From assembly GCA_030531555.1 (NCBI GenBank), contig JAUNNI010000030.1, positions 1 through 32,025 of the forward strand: 32,025 nt of DNA. The letters run 5' to 3'. This document shows positions 1 through 7,527 of the stretch, in pieces. Position numbers and translations under genes: made by a program. Numbering within the stretch: the first letter of the stretch is position 1; every line of letters begins with the position of its first letter. Source of the stretch: Eubacteriales bacterium (GTDB lineage: Bacteria > Bacillota > Clostridia > Lachnospirales > Lachnospiraceae). The notes beneath the pieces were generated by a model that was not told the DNA's origin, ran no database searches, and saw only the letters and a program-made list of their open reading frames with translations.

Positions 1-89
1 TTACGATTAGCCCATTCCGTAAGGAATGGGACTAAGCGTTACTGCGACGCTTCCCATAAAATGGAATGATATTTAATTTGTTTAAAACA
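1..89. other. Non-coding edge with three small hairpins
   Basis: No gene is visible here. Three adjacent inverted repeats can be read: CCCATTCC (11-18) with GGAATGGG (23-30), loop GTAA; AAGCGT (34-39) with ACGCTT (47-52); and CCAT/ATGG around 54-63. They lie just downstream of the minus-strand methyltransferase gene. They may help end its transcript, but neither strand shows a clear T-run after the stems, so I do not call a classical terminator. Confidence 0.45.
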
Positions 90-1127
90 TTAATAAACCC
101 CGTATGTTTTTGCTTCTTCCACAAACACTTTTGCGAAAGCATCATCCATTGGAGCTGGATATTCACATCCTGTAGCCAAGATGAAGCCACCGTCTTTTTT
201 GTAGGCGTCAATCTGTTCACGGATCTGTGTACGAAGTTCTTCTTCGGTACAGGTCATCATGAAACCTGGGTCAACCTGACCGATGAAGGTTGTGCGACTT
301 CCGTATTTTTCTTTCATTTCCTGCATGGTTTTGCAATCTGCTGCGAAGTAAAGTAAAGATACCGCTTCTGGATGCATGCGGGCAATCTGATTTTCCAAAT
401 AAAGGCCTTCTCCACAGTTGTGGATCATAACCATGCGTTCACGTTCGTGAACATGAGTCGCCAGTTCTTCAATATAAGGTCCTTCGAATTCTTCCCACAT
501 TTCTGCAGACATGATGGTCTGGGAAGAATATAAAGTATCAAACATTACTGCATGAGCTCCTGCATCGATGAGGGCATCAGAGTATGCGATTAAGGTATCG
601 GTAATGTTGCGAAGTGCTTTGTGGATTACCTCTTTATCCATGAACATATCAATCATGAGATTATCCAATCCGCGAAGCATACTTAAAATACCAAGTGGAC
701 CAAATACAAAAGCAACGATAGGTTTTTCCTGACCTTTTGCATCGCAGAGGATTTTTGTCATTTTGATCATGTCGGACATACGAGGTGTTTTTGTTGGATC
801 AAGGACAGTGATTTTTTCGTAATCTTCTTTTGTGTCAATGAATTTTTTGCCTTTGGCAGGACCAGCTGCCTTATTCTTTGGGTATTTCATTTTCATGCCC
901 CAGTCAGCTGCTTCTACAGAAAGGTCAACCAGGGTGCAGATTACATCAACATCAAGGGCATCTGTTGCCTTTAAGATGGATTCGGCACATTTTTCAGGAT
1001 CTTGTGTCCATTCTGCATAATTGATGCCAGTGTATTTGTAAGAAATACTATTGATCAATGGATAAACAGGAACACGGTCTGCTTCCTGATGGTTAATAAT
1101 TTTTGTAACACGTTCTAAAGAGTTCAT
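90..1127 (-). CDS. Uroporphyrinogen decarboxylase family / MtaA-type corrinoid methyltransferase
   Basis: The 345-residue product has the URO-D fold signature of the MtaA/CmuA-type methyltransferase branch. Those enzymes move methyl groups between a corrinoid protein and a thiol such as coenzyme M. The expected zinc-site pattern is present: His236-x-Cys238 in MIHNCGE and Cys321 in ATGCEYP near the C-terminus. Length fits the family (about 330-350). The start is supported by AAAGGAG seven bases upstream of the ATG. A weak extended -10 (TGGTAGAAT, minus strand, 1238-1230) lies about 100 bp upstream. No corrinoid protein, MtaB/MtbB-type partner or haem gene is next to it, so true uroporphyrinogen decarboxylation is unlikely but the substrate is unknown. 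It is divergent from gldA. Confidence 0.85.
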   Translation of the reverse strand: MNSLERVTKIINHQEADRVPVYPLINSISYKYTGINYAEWTQDPEKCAESILKATDALDVDVICTLVDLSVEAADWGMKMKYPKNKAAGPAKGKKFIDTKEDYEKITVLDPTKTPRMSDMIKMTKILCDAKGQEKPIVAFVFGPLGILSMLRGLDNLMIDMFMDKEVIHKALRNITDTLIAYSDALIDAGAHAVMFDTLYSSQTIMSAEMWEEFEGPYIEELATHVHERERMVMIHNCGEGLYLENQIARMHPEAVSLLYFAADCKTMQEMKEKYGSRTTFIGQVDPGFMMTCTEEELRTQIREQIDAYKKDGGFILATGCEYPAPMDDAFAKVFVEEAKTYGVY

Positions 1128-1336
1128 ATCTATCTCCTTTATATTTTTGATAACATAGTTTTATCTTTGTAGACTGTGCAAAATTTTTGATCTGCTGATT
1201 CTCCGTAATCTGAGAAATCCTGCGTCTTTATTCTACCATGGAAATGCAAATAACAAAATGAAAATTCACACTTTCGAAAATATTAGCAAAACAAATGGAT
1301 TTATGAAAAAAGTAAGGGCATTTGGAATATATTACC

Positions 1337-1365
1337 TTGACTTTTGGAATAAAGAAAACTAAAAT
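1337..1365 (+). promoter_or_regulatory. Sigma-A promoter of gldA
   Basis: TTGACT (1337-1342) is followed by TAAAAT (1360-1365) with a 17-base spacer, close to the vegetative consensus. A second TATAAT (1387-1392) lies nearer the gene but lacks a good -35. The ribosome site AAGGAGGAG (1396-1404) follows. Strong promoter, strong ribosome site and biased codons in the gene all point to high expression. Confidence 0.7.
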
Positions 1366-1410
1366 TAAAATACCATTGTCAATAGATATAATAACAAGGA
1401 GGAGATTATT

Positions 1411-2508
1411 ATGGCAAAAGTATTAATTGCACCTTCCAAATACCTTCAGGGTGCAGGTGAAATGAACAACCTCGGAACTTACGCAGAAAAATCCGGTAGC
1501 AAAGCTCTTATTCTTATTTCTAAAGGTGGCCACAAGAGAATTGGTGCTCAGATTGAAGCTTCTTTCGAAGGCAAAGATTGTGAAATCATGTTTGATTTCT
1601 TCAACGGTGAATGTTCCAAAGTTGAAATCAACCGTCTTGTTGAAATCGTAAAAGCTAACGGTATCGACCTCGTAATCGGTATCGGTGGCGGTAAGATCTT
1701 CGATACAGCAAAAGCAGTTGCTTATTACACAGAACATCCAGTATTCGTAGTTCCTACTATTGCTTCTACAGATGCTCCTTGTTCCGCACTTTCCGTTATC
1801 TATACAGAAGAAGGCGTTTTCGAAGAATACTTATTCCTTCCAGCAAACCCTAACCTCGTATTAATGGATACAGATATTATCGTTAAATCCCCTACACGTC
1901 TTACAGTTTCCGGTATTGGTGATGCACTCGCTACATACTTCGAAGCACGTGCTTGTCAGCAGTCTGATGCTATTTCCTGTGCAGGCGGAAAAACAACAGA
2001 AGCAGCTATGGCAATCGCTAAATTATGTTTCGATACATTATTAGCAGAAGGTGTTAAAGCTAAAATCGCTTTAGACGCTGGTGCTTGCACACCTGCAGTT
2101 GAAAAGATCATCGAAGCTAACACACTTCTTTCCGGTATCGGTTTCGAATCCGCTGGTCTTGCTGGCGCTCATGCAATCCACAATGGTATGACATGCTTAG
2201 AAGAATGCCACCATATGTATCATGGTGAAAAAGTTGCTTTCGGTACATTAGTACAGTTAGTTCTTGAAGACGTTTCCGAAGAAGAATTAGACGAAATCGT
2301 TTCCTTCTGCATCGAAGTAGGTCTTCCTGTAACTATGAAAGAACTTGGCGTTGAAGAACTTACAGACGAAAAATGTATGGCAGTTGCTGAATTAGCATGC
2401 GCTGATAACGATACATTACATAATATGCCATTCGAAGTAACTCCAGCTTCTGTAGCAGCAGCAATCAAAGCAGCAGACGCAATCGGACATTACTATTTAG
2501 GTGAATAG
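1411..2508 (+). CDS. gldA: Glycerol dehydrogenase (NAD-dependent, metal-containing)
   Basis: This 365-residue protein is an iron-containing/group III alcohol dehydrogenase of the GldA type, oxidising glycerol to dihydroxyacetone with NAD in the cytoplasm. Seen directly: the nucleotide-binding motif GGGKIFDTAK (residues 92-101), SGIGDALATYFEA with the metal ligand Asp171, GAHAIHNG with His254, and YHGEKVAFG with His271. These are the three zinc ligands known for bacterial GldA. Length is typical. The gene is monocistronic: strong promoter upstream and a perfect-looking terminator 40 bases downstream. Heavy use of GAA, GCT and TTC codons suggests a highly expressed gene. Related polyol dehydrogenases share the fold, so the exact substrate is inferred. 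Confidence 0.93.
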   Translation: MAKVLIAPSKYLQGAGEMNNLGTYAEKSGSKALILISKGGHKRIGAQIEASFEGKDCEIMFDFFNGECSKVEINRLVEIVKANGIDLVIGIGGGKIFDTAKAVAYYTEHPVFVVPTIASTDAPCSALSVIYTEEGVFEEYLFLPANPNLVLMDTDIIVKSPTRLTVSGIGDALATYFEARACQQSDAISCAGGKTTEAAMAIAKLCFDTLLAEGVKAKIALDAGACTPAVEKIIEANTLLSGIGFESAGLAGAHAIHNGMTCLEECHHMYHGEKVAFGTLVQLVLEDVSEEELDEIVSFCIEVGLPVTMKELGVEELTDEKCMAVAELACADNDTLHNMPFEVTPASVAAAIKAADAIGHYYLGE

Positions 2509-2540
2509 TCGCGTAAGCATTAAGCCGAGCAAATAGACAT

Positions 2541-2583
2541 AAAAAATTCCCGGAGAGCATTTTATGCTCATCCGGGTTTTTTT
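2541..2583. terminator. Bidirectional rho-independent terminator
   Basis: The stem CCCGGAGAGCAT (2549-2560) pairs with ATGCTC-A-TCCGGG (2564-2576), with one bulged A. It is followed by seven T on the plus strand (2577-2583) and preceded by six A (2541-2546), which give a T-run on the minus strand. It therefore ends gldA and also the convergent secreted-protein gene. Confidence 0.9.
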
Positions 2584-2609
2584 ATGTCCTTTTTAAGCGG
2601 CGACTGCTA

Positions 2610-3281
2610 TTACTTCACTCGAATGGTAACCACCCTCTGGGATTTCTTATATTTCCCATCTTTTGTCGCTGCTGCATAAACCGTAACCTTATAAGTTCCT
2701 TTTTTTGCTTTCTTTTTCAAGGTTACTTTGCCACTTGTGCTGACACAACGGAAATTTGCGAATTCACAATCTGTTAAACCTGGATACTCTTCACGATGAT
2801 CCGTATAGATGAGGTGGCGCATGATATATTCCTCGAGATATCCGGCTTTTTCCTGCATGGAAATGGTGACATTCATTGGTAGTTTTTCTGCTGTAACTCC
2901 GTATTGATTTGCAAAATTGCCAGCATTAATGCTCATTCGAATATTCGCTGAATTTGGTTTGGCAACAAGACATTCTGCACCCGAATCCACATCCAAATAG
3001 TTCGATACCAGAGGCATATTCACACTATTTTCGTCAAATTTTATATTTACAATATCGCCATATTCAAAGCCTGCTGCCAATAGACTTTCGGTATCCAGTG
3101 CTAAAAGGACATTTCCTTTATTCAGGTAATCACTGTTTGGCACACTTGTATCGATAGTTAAAATTTCTTGACTTTGTGTGATAGCTTGTGCCGCGAGCGG
3201 TAACTGGAAAGATGGAGAACAGGCAAAAGTCAATATCAAAAAGAAGGCCAATAATCTCCGTCTTATTTTATTGTTTTTCAT
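2610..3281 (-). CDS. Secreted chimeric protein: phosphatase-associated N-terminal domain joined to an Ig-like tail
   Basis: The 223-residue product opens with Lys/Arg residues and a hydrophobic stretch (about 10-33), a signal peptide probably cleaved after AAQA. Residues about 50-175 resemble a domain that, in larger Lachnospiraceae secreted proteins as I recall them, precedes a tyrosine/dual-specificity phosphatase catalytic domain: MPLVSNYLDVDSG, SINAGNFANQYG, GYLEEYIMRH and EYPGLTDCEFANFR. Here the protein stops being phosphatase-like right after FANFR. It ends in about 45 residues (KKKAKKGTYKVTVYAA onward, to RVVTIRVK) like the C-terminal half of a bacterial Ig-like wall repeat. No catalytic CX5R motif is present. 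The start has GGAGGG upstream. It lies 28 bp behind the Nudix gene and probably shares its transcript. Confidence 0.65.
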   Translation of the reverse strand: MKNNKIRRRLLAFFLILTFACSPSFQLPLAAQAITQSQEILTIDTSVPNSDYLNKGNVLLALDTESLLAAGFEYGDIVNIKFDENSVNMPLVSNYLDVDSGAECLVAKPNSANIRMSINAGNFANQYGVTAEKLPMNVTISMQEKAGYLEEYIMRHLIYTDHREEYPGLTDCEFANFRCVSTSGKVTLKKKAKKGTYKVTVYAAATKDGKYKKSQRVVTIRVK

Positions 3282-3309
3282 ATTTTTTCCCTCCAGGAAA
3301 GTGTAATTC

Positions 3310-3963
3310 TTAATCCCAGATCAATTCCCAATGAACGTCTGCTTTTTCTGGGCTACCATCTTTTACTTCATGGGCCTGGAAACACATTTCCAGCTGTTCA
3401 TAAACCGTTTTGGCTTCCTCAAATTCCAGTTCCTTGGCCTCTTCTAAGGAGAAGAAACGCATGTCAATGGTTTCTAAATTCTCCTGAAAATGCCCACTGA
3501 TTGGAGTGCAGTGAACAAAAGCCACTTCCTCAGCAAATGGATGCATTCTAGGGTTGTGTTTATCTTTGTCGATGAAGGCAATCATATAATCGGCAGTGGT
3601 TTTGATGCCAGATTCTTCTTCCACCTCTTTTACGGCATTTTCACGAATGGTACATCCTGGTTCTGCCCAGCCTCCAGGAAGTGCCCATTTTCCAGAGTTT
3701 TCCTTAATTAAGAGAATTTTGTCATCTTGGAAAACAGCAGCACGAGTTGCCAGCTTTGGTGTCTGATAGCCATCTTCATTGCAGAAGAGGTCTTTCACTT
3801 TCTCTACGGGAAGATCGGTGATATCTGCCATCATGGAAGCGGCGATATCACGGATTGCCTGATAACGTTCTTTGTCAAATGGAGTTCCTCCATAATAAAG
3901 GCCTGCCTGAGCTACAGCCTGTAAGTCTTTGATCCACTGGATCCACTGGTCGGTGCGATTCAT
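3310..3963 (-). CDS. Nudix hydrolase with N-terminal NUDIX_N_2-type domain
   Basis: This protein of about 217 residues has a helical N-terminal segment (DQWIQWIKDLQAVAQAGLYY) typical of the YjhB/ADP-ribose pyrophosphatase-like group, then a Nudix domain. The Nudix box runs from LPGGWAEPG to KEVEEESGI. The acidic catalytic core E-x-x-E-E-S-G is intact, while the first Glu of the textbook box is Cys and the Arg is Lys. Similar departures occur in this subgroup. The likely reaction is hydrolysis of a nucleoside-diphosphate derivative; substrate unknown. Start choice is uncertain: ATG at 3963 gives MNRTDQW, and a TTG at 3981 would add six residues directly after an in-frame TGA. Neither has a well-placed ribosome site; GAAAGG lies at 4012-4007. 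Confidence 0.85.
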   Translation of the reverse strand: MNRTDQWIQWIKDLQAVAQAGLYYGGTPFDKERYQAIRDIAASMMADITDLPVEKVKDLFCNEDGYQTPKLATRAAVFQDDKILLIKENSGKWALPGGWAEPGCTIRENAVKEVEEESGIKTTADYMIAFIDKDKHNPRMHPFAEEVAFVHCTPISGHFQENLETIDMRFFSLEEAKELEFEEAKTVYEQLEMCFQAHEVKDGSPEKADVHWELIWD

Positions 3964-4118
3964 ATTGTCATTTATGACCAATCATTGATAGGGTGATTGG
4001 ATTTTTCCTTTCTGTTATATTTTTTGATTTCTATTCATTTTTTTATACTAACATATTTTCCAGACATTTCCACGTCATTTTTCTTTGCTAAGAAGAAAAG
4101 GTATGATATGATATAAAT
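3964..4118. promoter_or_regulatory. Divergent intergenic region with promoter of the nitrogenase-like/hyp operon
   Basis: On the plus strand TTGCTA (4085-4090) and TATGAT (4107-4112) form a plausible sigma-A promoter with a 16-base spacer. It would start transcription near 4119. On the minus strand a possible -10 TATAAA (4047-4042) could serve the Nudix gene but lacks a convincing -35. CCAATCA (3978-3984) and TGATTGG (3994-4000) form a 7-bp inverted repeat between the minus-strand ribosome-site candidate and the Nudix start. No gene is seen here. Confidence 0.5.
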
Positions 4119-4351
4119 AATACCATCCTAATCGGAAGATTTTCTTTCATGGGAAGACAGGCTCTGAACATAAAACAAAATCGAAAGAGAAGCATGGTAT
4201 ATGAAAAAGGAAATAAATATTATAAATAAAACCATCTTTGAGCGTGAGGAGTACCGAACAGGAATTGTGTGGCAGATTGTGGGCGTATTGGGCCCAGTAT
4301 ACGATTTTCAGGACTTCTGTATCCTCATGGATGGATATAGGAGTCTTTTTT
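4119..4351 (+). promoter_or_regulatory. Long 5' leader with two nested stems, candidate cis-regulatory RNA
   Basis: The predicted transcript begins directly at ATACCAT (4120-4126), which pairs perfectly with ATGGTAT (4194-4200). Inside it TTTTCTTTC (4140-4148) pairs with GAAAGAGAA (4183-4191), with one G-U, leaving a 13/2-nt internal loop and a 34-nt apical loop. A second module pairs 4243-4254 with 4319-4329 through GAGGA(G)TAC and GTATCCTC, and encloses the palindrome TGGGCCCA (4289-4296). It lies just before the ribosome site ATAGGAG (4337-4343). I do not recognise a known riboswitch consensus (Moco, NiCo, SAM, cobalamin, preQ1, fluoride considered). Short stems can occur by chance. Confidence 0.35.
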
Positions 4352-5119
4352 ATGTTAAAAATTGCGATTTATGGAAAAGGTGGTATTGGAAAGTCCACAG
4401 TGACCAGTAATCTGGCCGCTTCCTTTGCTTATCTTGGAAAGAAAGTCATACAGATTGGCTGTGACCCTAAGGCGGATTCCACCATCAATTTATGTGGTGG
4501 TGAGACACCAATTCCTGTGATGAATTATTTAAGAGAATACGACGAAGATCCGGAAACCATCGAGGAGATTTCCAAAGTGGGTTATAAGGATGTGCTTTGT
4601 ATTGAAACTGGTGGCCCTACTCCAGGGCTTGGCTGTGCCGGTCGTGGTATCATTGCCACATTTTCTTTGTTGGAAGATCTGGAGCTTTTTGAGCAGCATG
4701 AGCCCGATGTGGTTCTTTACGATGTTCTTGGAGACGTTGTTTGTGGGGGCTTTGCCGCACCGATTCGCGAGGGCTATGCCAGCAAGGTTCTCATTGTAAC
4801 TTCCGGTGAGAAGATGGCTCTTTATGCGGCGAACAATATCAATACCGCCGTAAAGAATTTTGAAGACAGAAGCTATGCCAAGGTGCATGGCATCATTTTG
4901 AATCATAGAAATGTGGAAAATGAAACAGAGAAAGTGAAGGAATTTGCGGACAAAGCAGGGCTTCCAATCGTGGGAGAGATTCCTAGAAGTAATGAGATCA
5001 ACCGATTTGAGGATCAGGGTATGACGGTCATTGAAGGAGATCCAAGCTGTGCGGTTAGCCAGTGTTTCCTTCAGCTTGCCAAAGAACTTCTTGAACAGAT
5101 GGAGGAAGAAGAATGCTAG
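4352..5119 (+). CDS. NifH-like Fe protein, copy 1 (nitrogenase-superfamily reductase)
   Basis: The 255-residue product is a NifH/BchL/CfbC-family ATPase that would pass electrons to a NifD/K-like partner. The P-loop GKGGIGKST (8-16), CDPKADST (37-44), GLGCAGRGI with Cys95 and [10 protein letters not shown] with Cys131 are all intact. A homodimer can therefore hold the bridging [4Fe-4S] cluster and hydrolyse MgATP. It is shorter than true NifH (about 275-295). The start is set by ATAGGAG at 4337-4343. An upstream in-frame extension to 4238 would add 38 residues unlike any NifH and is rejected. The stop overlaps the next start by 7 bp. Absence of nifB/E/N/V and the odd partners argue against dinitrogen reduction. 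The natural substrate is unknown. Confidence 0.93.
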   Translation: MLKIAIYGKGGIGKSTVTSNLAASFAYLGKKVIQIGCDPKADSTINLCGGETPIPVMNYLREYDEDPETIEEISKVGYKDVLCIETGGPTPGLGCAGRGIIATFSLLEDLELFEQHEPDVVLYDVLGDVVCGGFAAPIREGYASKVLIVTSGEKMALYAANNINTAVKNFEDRSYAKVHGIILNHRNVENETEKVKEFADKAGLPIVGEIPRSNEINRFEDQGMTVIEGDPSCAVSQCFLQLAKELLEQMEEEEC

Positions 5120-6471
5120 AAGAAAGAAAAGCTTTTTCCATCACCGCCAAGGAAATGGTGGAGCGTGGAAAAGAAGACATTCCAAAGGAATTGATCTCCA
5201 ATGAACATCTGATTTACAGCTCTCCAGCCACTCTGGCTTTTAACTCTCCAGGTGCCCAGGGCTTTGGAGTAAAACGTGCCGGTCTTTCCATTCCGGGTTC
5301 CGTCATGCTTTTGGTGGCACCGGGATGCTGCGGAAGAAATACAACCATTTTAAGTGAACTTGGTGGATACAGTAACCGATTTTTCTATCTGACCATGGAT
5401 GAAACGGATATCGTTACCGGTCGTCATCTTCGTAAGATTCCAAAAGCAGTGGCGGAGGTTTATGAAAGTCTTGAGACAAAACCTACGGTTGTTATGATTT
5501 GTATCACTTGCGTGGATGCTCTTCTTGGCACGGATATGGAACGTGTTTGTAAGAAAGCAACGGATCTGGTGGGTATTCCAGTCCTTCCATGTTATATGTA
5601 CGCTCTGACCCGCGAGGGAAGAAAACCACCAATGGTTCATGTACGTCAGTCTCTTTATTCCCTTCTTCGTGTGCAGAAAAAGAAGAGTACCATGGTCAAC
5701 CTTTTGGGCCATTTTGCTCCCCTTACCGATGATTGTGAATTATATCCCCTTTTACGATCTTTGGGGATTCGAACCATCAATGAGATCTCCCGTTGTGAGA
5801 CCTTTGAAGAATATATGAACATGGGAAATGCCAATTTCAATCTTGTCCTTCATCCGGAAGCAAGATATGCGGCAGCAGACCTTAACAAACGTCTGGGAAT
5901 TCCGTCCATCGAGCTGGCCAGAGTTTACCAGATTGATAAGATTAAAAAACAGTATGAATTATTTGCAGGGGCTCTGGGAGCCACCCTGGATGATCAGATA
6001 TATTATGAGGAAGCAAAGGAAACGGTGGATGCTTTTGTAGCCAAACATCCGGGACTTCGTATTTCCGTGGGAGAAGGCTGCAATGCCAATGCCTTTGAAT
6101 TATCTTTAGCTCTTTTACAGTACGGTTTTCAGGTACCGGAAATCTTTGCCAATCTTACAAGTGTGGATTTTGTCTATCTTCGTAAGATTGCTGAGCTTAG
6201 TCCTGAAACCAGAATCTACTCCAATCTGGAGCCAACCATGATTTATTATGATTGCAGTGAAGCTCAAGCAGATTTGACCATCGGTAAGGACGCTGCTTAT
6301 TACCATCCGGATGCTGCTCATCTTGAATGGAGCAGTGATATCCAGCCATTTGGTTACTCCGGCCTTCGTCATTTCTTTGAGGAATGTGAGAAAGCCCTGA
6401 AGGGAGAGGCATGCAGCTGGTTGGAAGAAAAATGGGATGGAGCAAAGACCAAGAAGGAGGAGATGGCATGA
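5113..6471 (+). CDS. NifD-like catalytic subunit, copy 1 (nitrogenase component 1 family)
   Basis: This 452-residue protein matches the Oxidored_nitro (NifD/NifK/BchN/CfbD) family. Cluster-type cysteines are visible: Cys72 and Cys73 in APGCCGRNT, and Cys133 in [11 protein letters not shown], the position of the conserved Cys-x-x-x-x-I/L-G-x-D motif of NifD. Cys228 in [10 protein letters not shown] falls roughly where NifD carries its cofactor Cys, but the context differs and I cannot align it with certainty. No FeMo-co-type His motif is evident. The C-terminal [14 protein letters not shown] resembles the late glycine/aromatic segment of the family. It overlaps the NifH-like gene (7 bp) and the NifK-like gene (ATGA overlap), so the three products are translationally coupled, probably as one complex. 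Confidence 0.88.
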   Translation: MLEERKAFSITAKEMVERGKEDIPKELISNEHLIYSSPATLAFNSPGAQGFGVKRAGLSIPGSVMLLVAPGCCGRNTTILSELGGYSNRFFYLTMDETDIVTGRHLRKIPKAVAEVYESLETKPTVVMICITCVDALLGTDMERVCKKATDLVGIPVLPCYMYALTREGRKPPMVHVRQSLYSLLRVQKKKSTMVNLLGHFAPLTDDCELYPLLRSLGIRTINEISRCETFEEYMNMGNANFNLVLHPEARYAAADLNKRLGIPSIELARVYQIDKIKKQYELFAGALGATLDDQIYYEEAKETVDAFVAKHPGLRISVGEGCNANAFELSLALLQYGFQVPEIFANLTSVDFVYLRKIAELSPETRIYSNLEPTMIYYDCSEAQADLTIGKDAAYYHPDAAHLEWSSDIQPFGYSGLRHFFEECEKALKGEACSWLEEKWDGAKTKKEEMA

Positions 6472-7523
6472 AAGGCTTATGGAAATATATCTCCCCATTT
6501 GCACCGGACCAGTCCGGAGCCACCGCAGTGCTCTGTGAGATGGGTGGATTGATTGTAATTATTGATGCCGGCGGCTGTGCCGGCAACATCTGTGGCTTTG
6601 ACGAGCCAAGATGGTTTGAGAAAAAAAGTGCGATTTTCAGCGCAGGTCTTCGTGATATGGATGCCATTTTGGGTAGAGATGACCGTTTGGTGAAAAAAGT
6701 GCAGATGGTTTGCGAGAAGATTGATGGAGAATTCGTTGCCTTAGTGGGAACACCGGTTCCAGCGGTTATCGGTACGGACTATAAAGCCCTGCAGCGTATG
6801 ATTGAGGTAAAAACCGGAATTCCAGCGCTTCCATTAGATACCAACGGGGTTCGCTTTTATGATTCTGGTTCCGAGAAAGCGTGGCTTTCCCTATTCCAGA
6901 CTTTTGCCGGACAGTCCATTGGCATGGAGCCGGGAACCATGGGTATTATTGGGGCCACTCCATTTGATGTGGGGCTGGAAGGTTTTGACTTCGATTCCCA
7001 GAAGGTTTGGTGTTACGGCATGGGTGCCGGAATCGAGGAAGTGAAGAAAGCATCTACGGTAATGAAGAATCTGGTGGTCGCCCCAAGTGGATTGAAGGCA
7101 GCCAGATATCTTGCCAAACGATTCGGAACTCCTTATGAAGTGGGCTTCCCGCTGGAGCAGATTAAAGGATATGACTCTTTCATAGAAAATGTGAAGAAAG
7201 ATCTCAGTGGAGAAGATGCACCGAAGAAGATCCTGATTGTACATCAGCAAGTGCTTGCCCACAGTTTACGACAAGAACTTCGCCGTCATACCAATGCGCC
7301 GATTGTGGCAGCCAATTGGTTCATGATGGATAAAGAATTAAGAGAGCCATGGGATGTTCCTCTCTCAGAGGAAGACCAGTGGGTGGAATTGGTCATGGAA
7401 GGAGGATATGATTTGATTATCGGGGATCCTCTTTTACAAAAAGCAATTCCGGATTATAAAGGAAGGTATTATTCTCTGCCACATTTTGCGGTTTCTGGAA
7501 AATACCTGGCATTTGAGGAATAA
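6468..7523 (+). CDS. NifK-like subunit, copy 1, short and cysteine-poor
   Basis: The 351-residue protein is a nitrogenase component 1-family member shorter than NifK (about 450-520) and the usual NifD-like proteins. It begins ISPFAPDQSGATAVLCEMGG, then GGCAGNICGFDEPRW with Cys37 and Cys42. The site that normally supplies the later cluster Cys reads VGTPVPAVIGTD, without Cys. It could donate one cysteine to a [4Fe-4S] cluster shared with the NifD-like partner, as in dark-operative protochlorophyllide reductase. The ATG is chosen because AAGGAGGAG lies just upstream and it overlaps the previous stop as ATGA. A longer reading from 6411 lies inside the upstream gene. The second operon copy (14556-15761) shares DxSG, E-x-GG and DEPRWF. 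Confidence 0.87.
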   Translation: MKGLWKYISPFAPDQSGATAVLCEMGGLIVIIDAGGCAGNICGFDEPRWFEKKSAIFSAGLRDMDAILGRDDRLVKKVQMVCEKIDGEFVALVGTPVPAVIGTDYKALQRMIEVKTGIPALPLDTNGVRFYDSGSEKAWLSLFQTFAGQSIGMEPGTMGIIGATPFDVGLEGFDFDSQKVWCYGMGAGIEEVKKASTVMKNLVVAPSGLKAARYLAKRFGTPYEVGFPLEQIKGYDSFIENVKKDLSGEDAPKKILIVHQQVLAHSLRQELRRHTNAPIVAANWFMMDKELREPWDVPLSEEDQWVELVMEGGYDLIIGDPLLQKAIPDYKGRYYSLPHFAVSGKYLAFEE

Positions 7524-7527
7524 AACC

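Noticed and set aside
4238-4351. N-terminal extension of the first NifH-like protein
   Set aside because: The extra 38 residues are unlike the family and the ATG at 4352 has a well-placed ATAGGAG.
4119-4351. Assignment to a known riboswitch class (Moco, NiCo, cobalamin, SAM, preQ1, fluoride)
   Set aside because: None of the conserved core sequences I can recall is present, so only an unassigned structured leader is claimed.
4201-4410. 69-residue open frame in the operon leader
   Set aside because: It overlaps the NifH-like start in another frame, has no recognisable domain and no convincing ribosome site. The region reads better as a leader.
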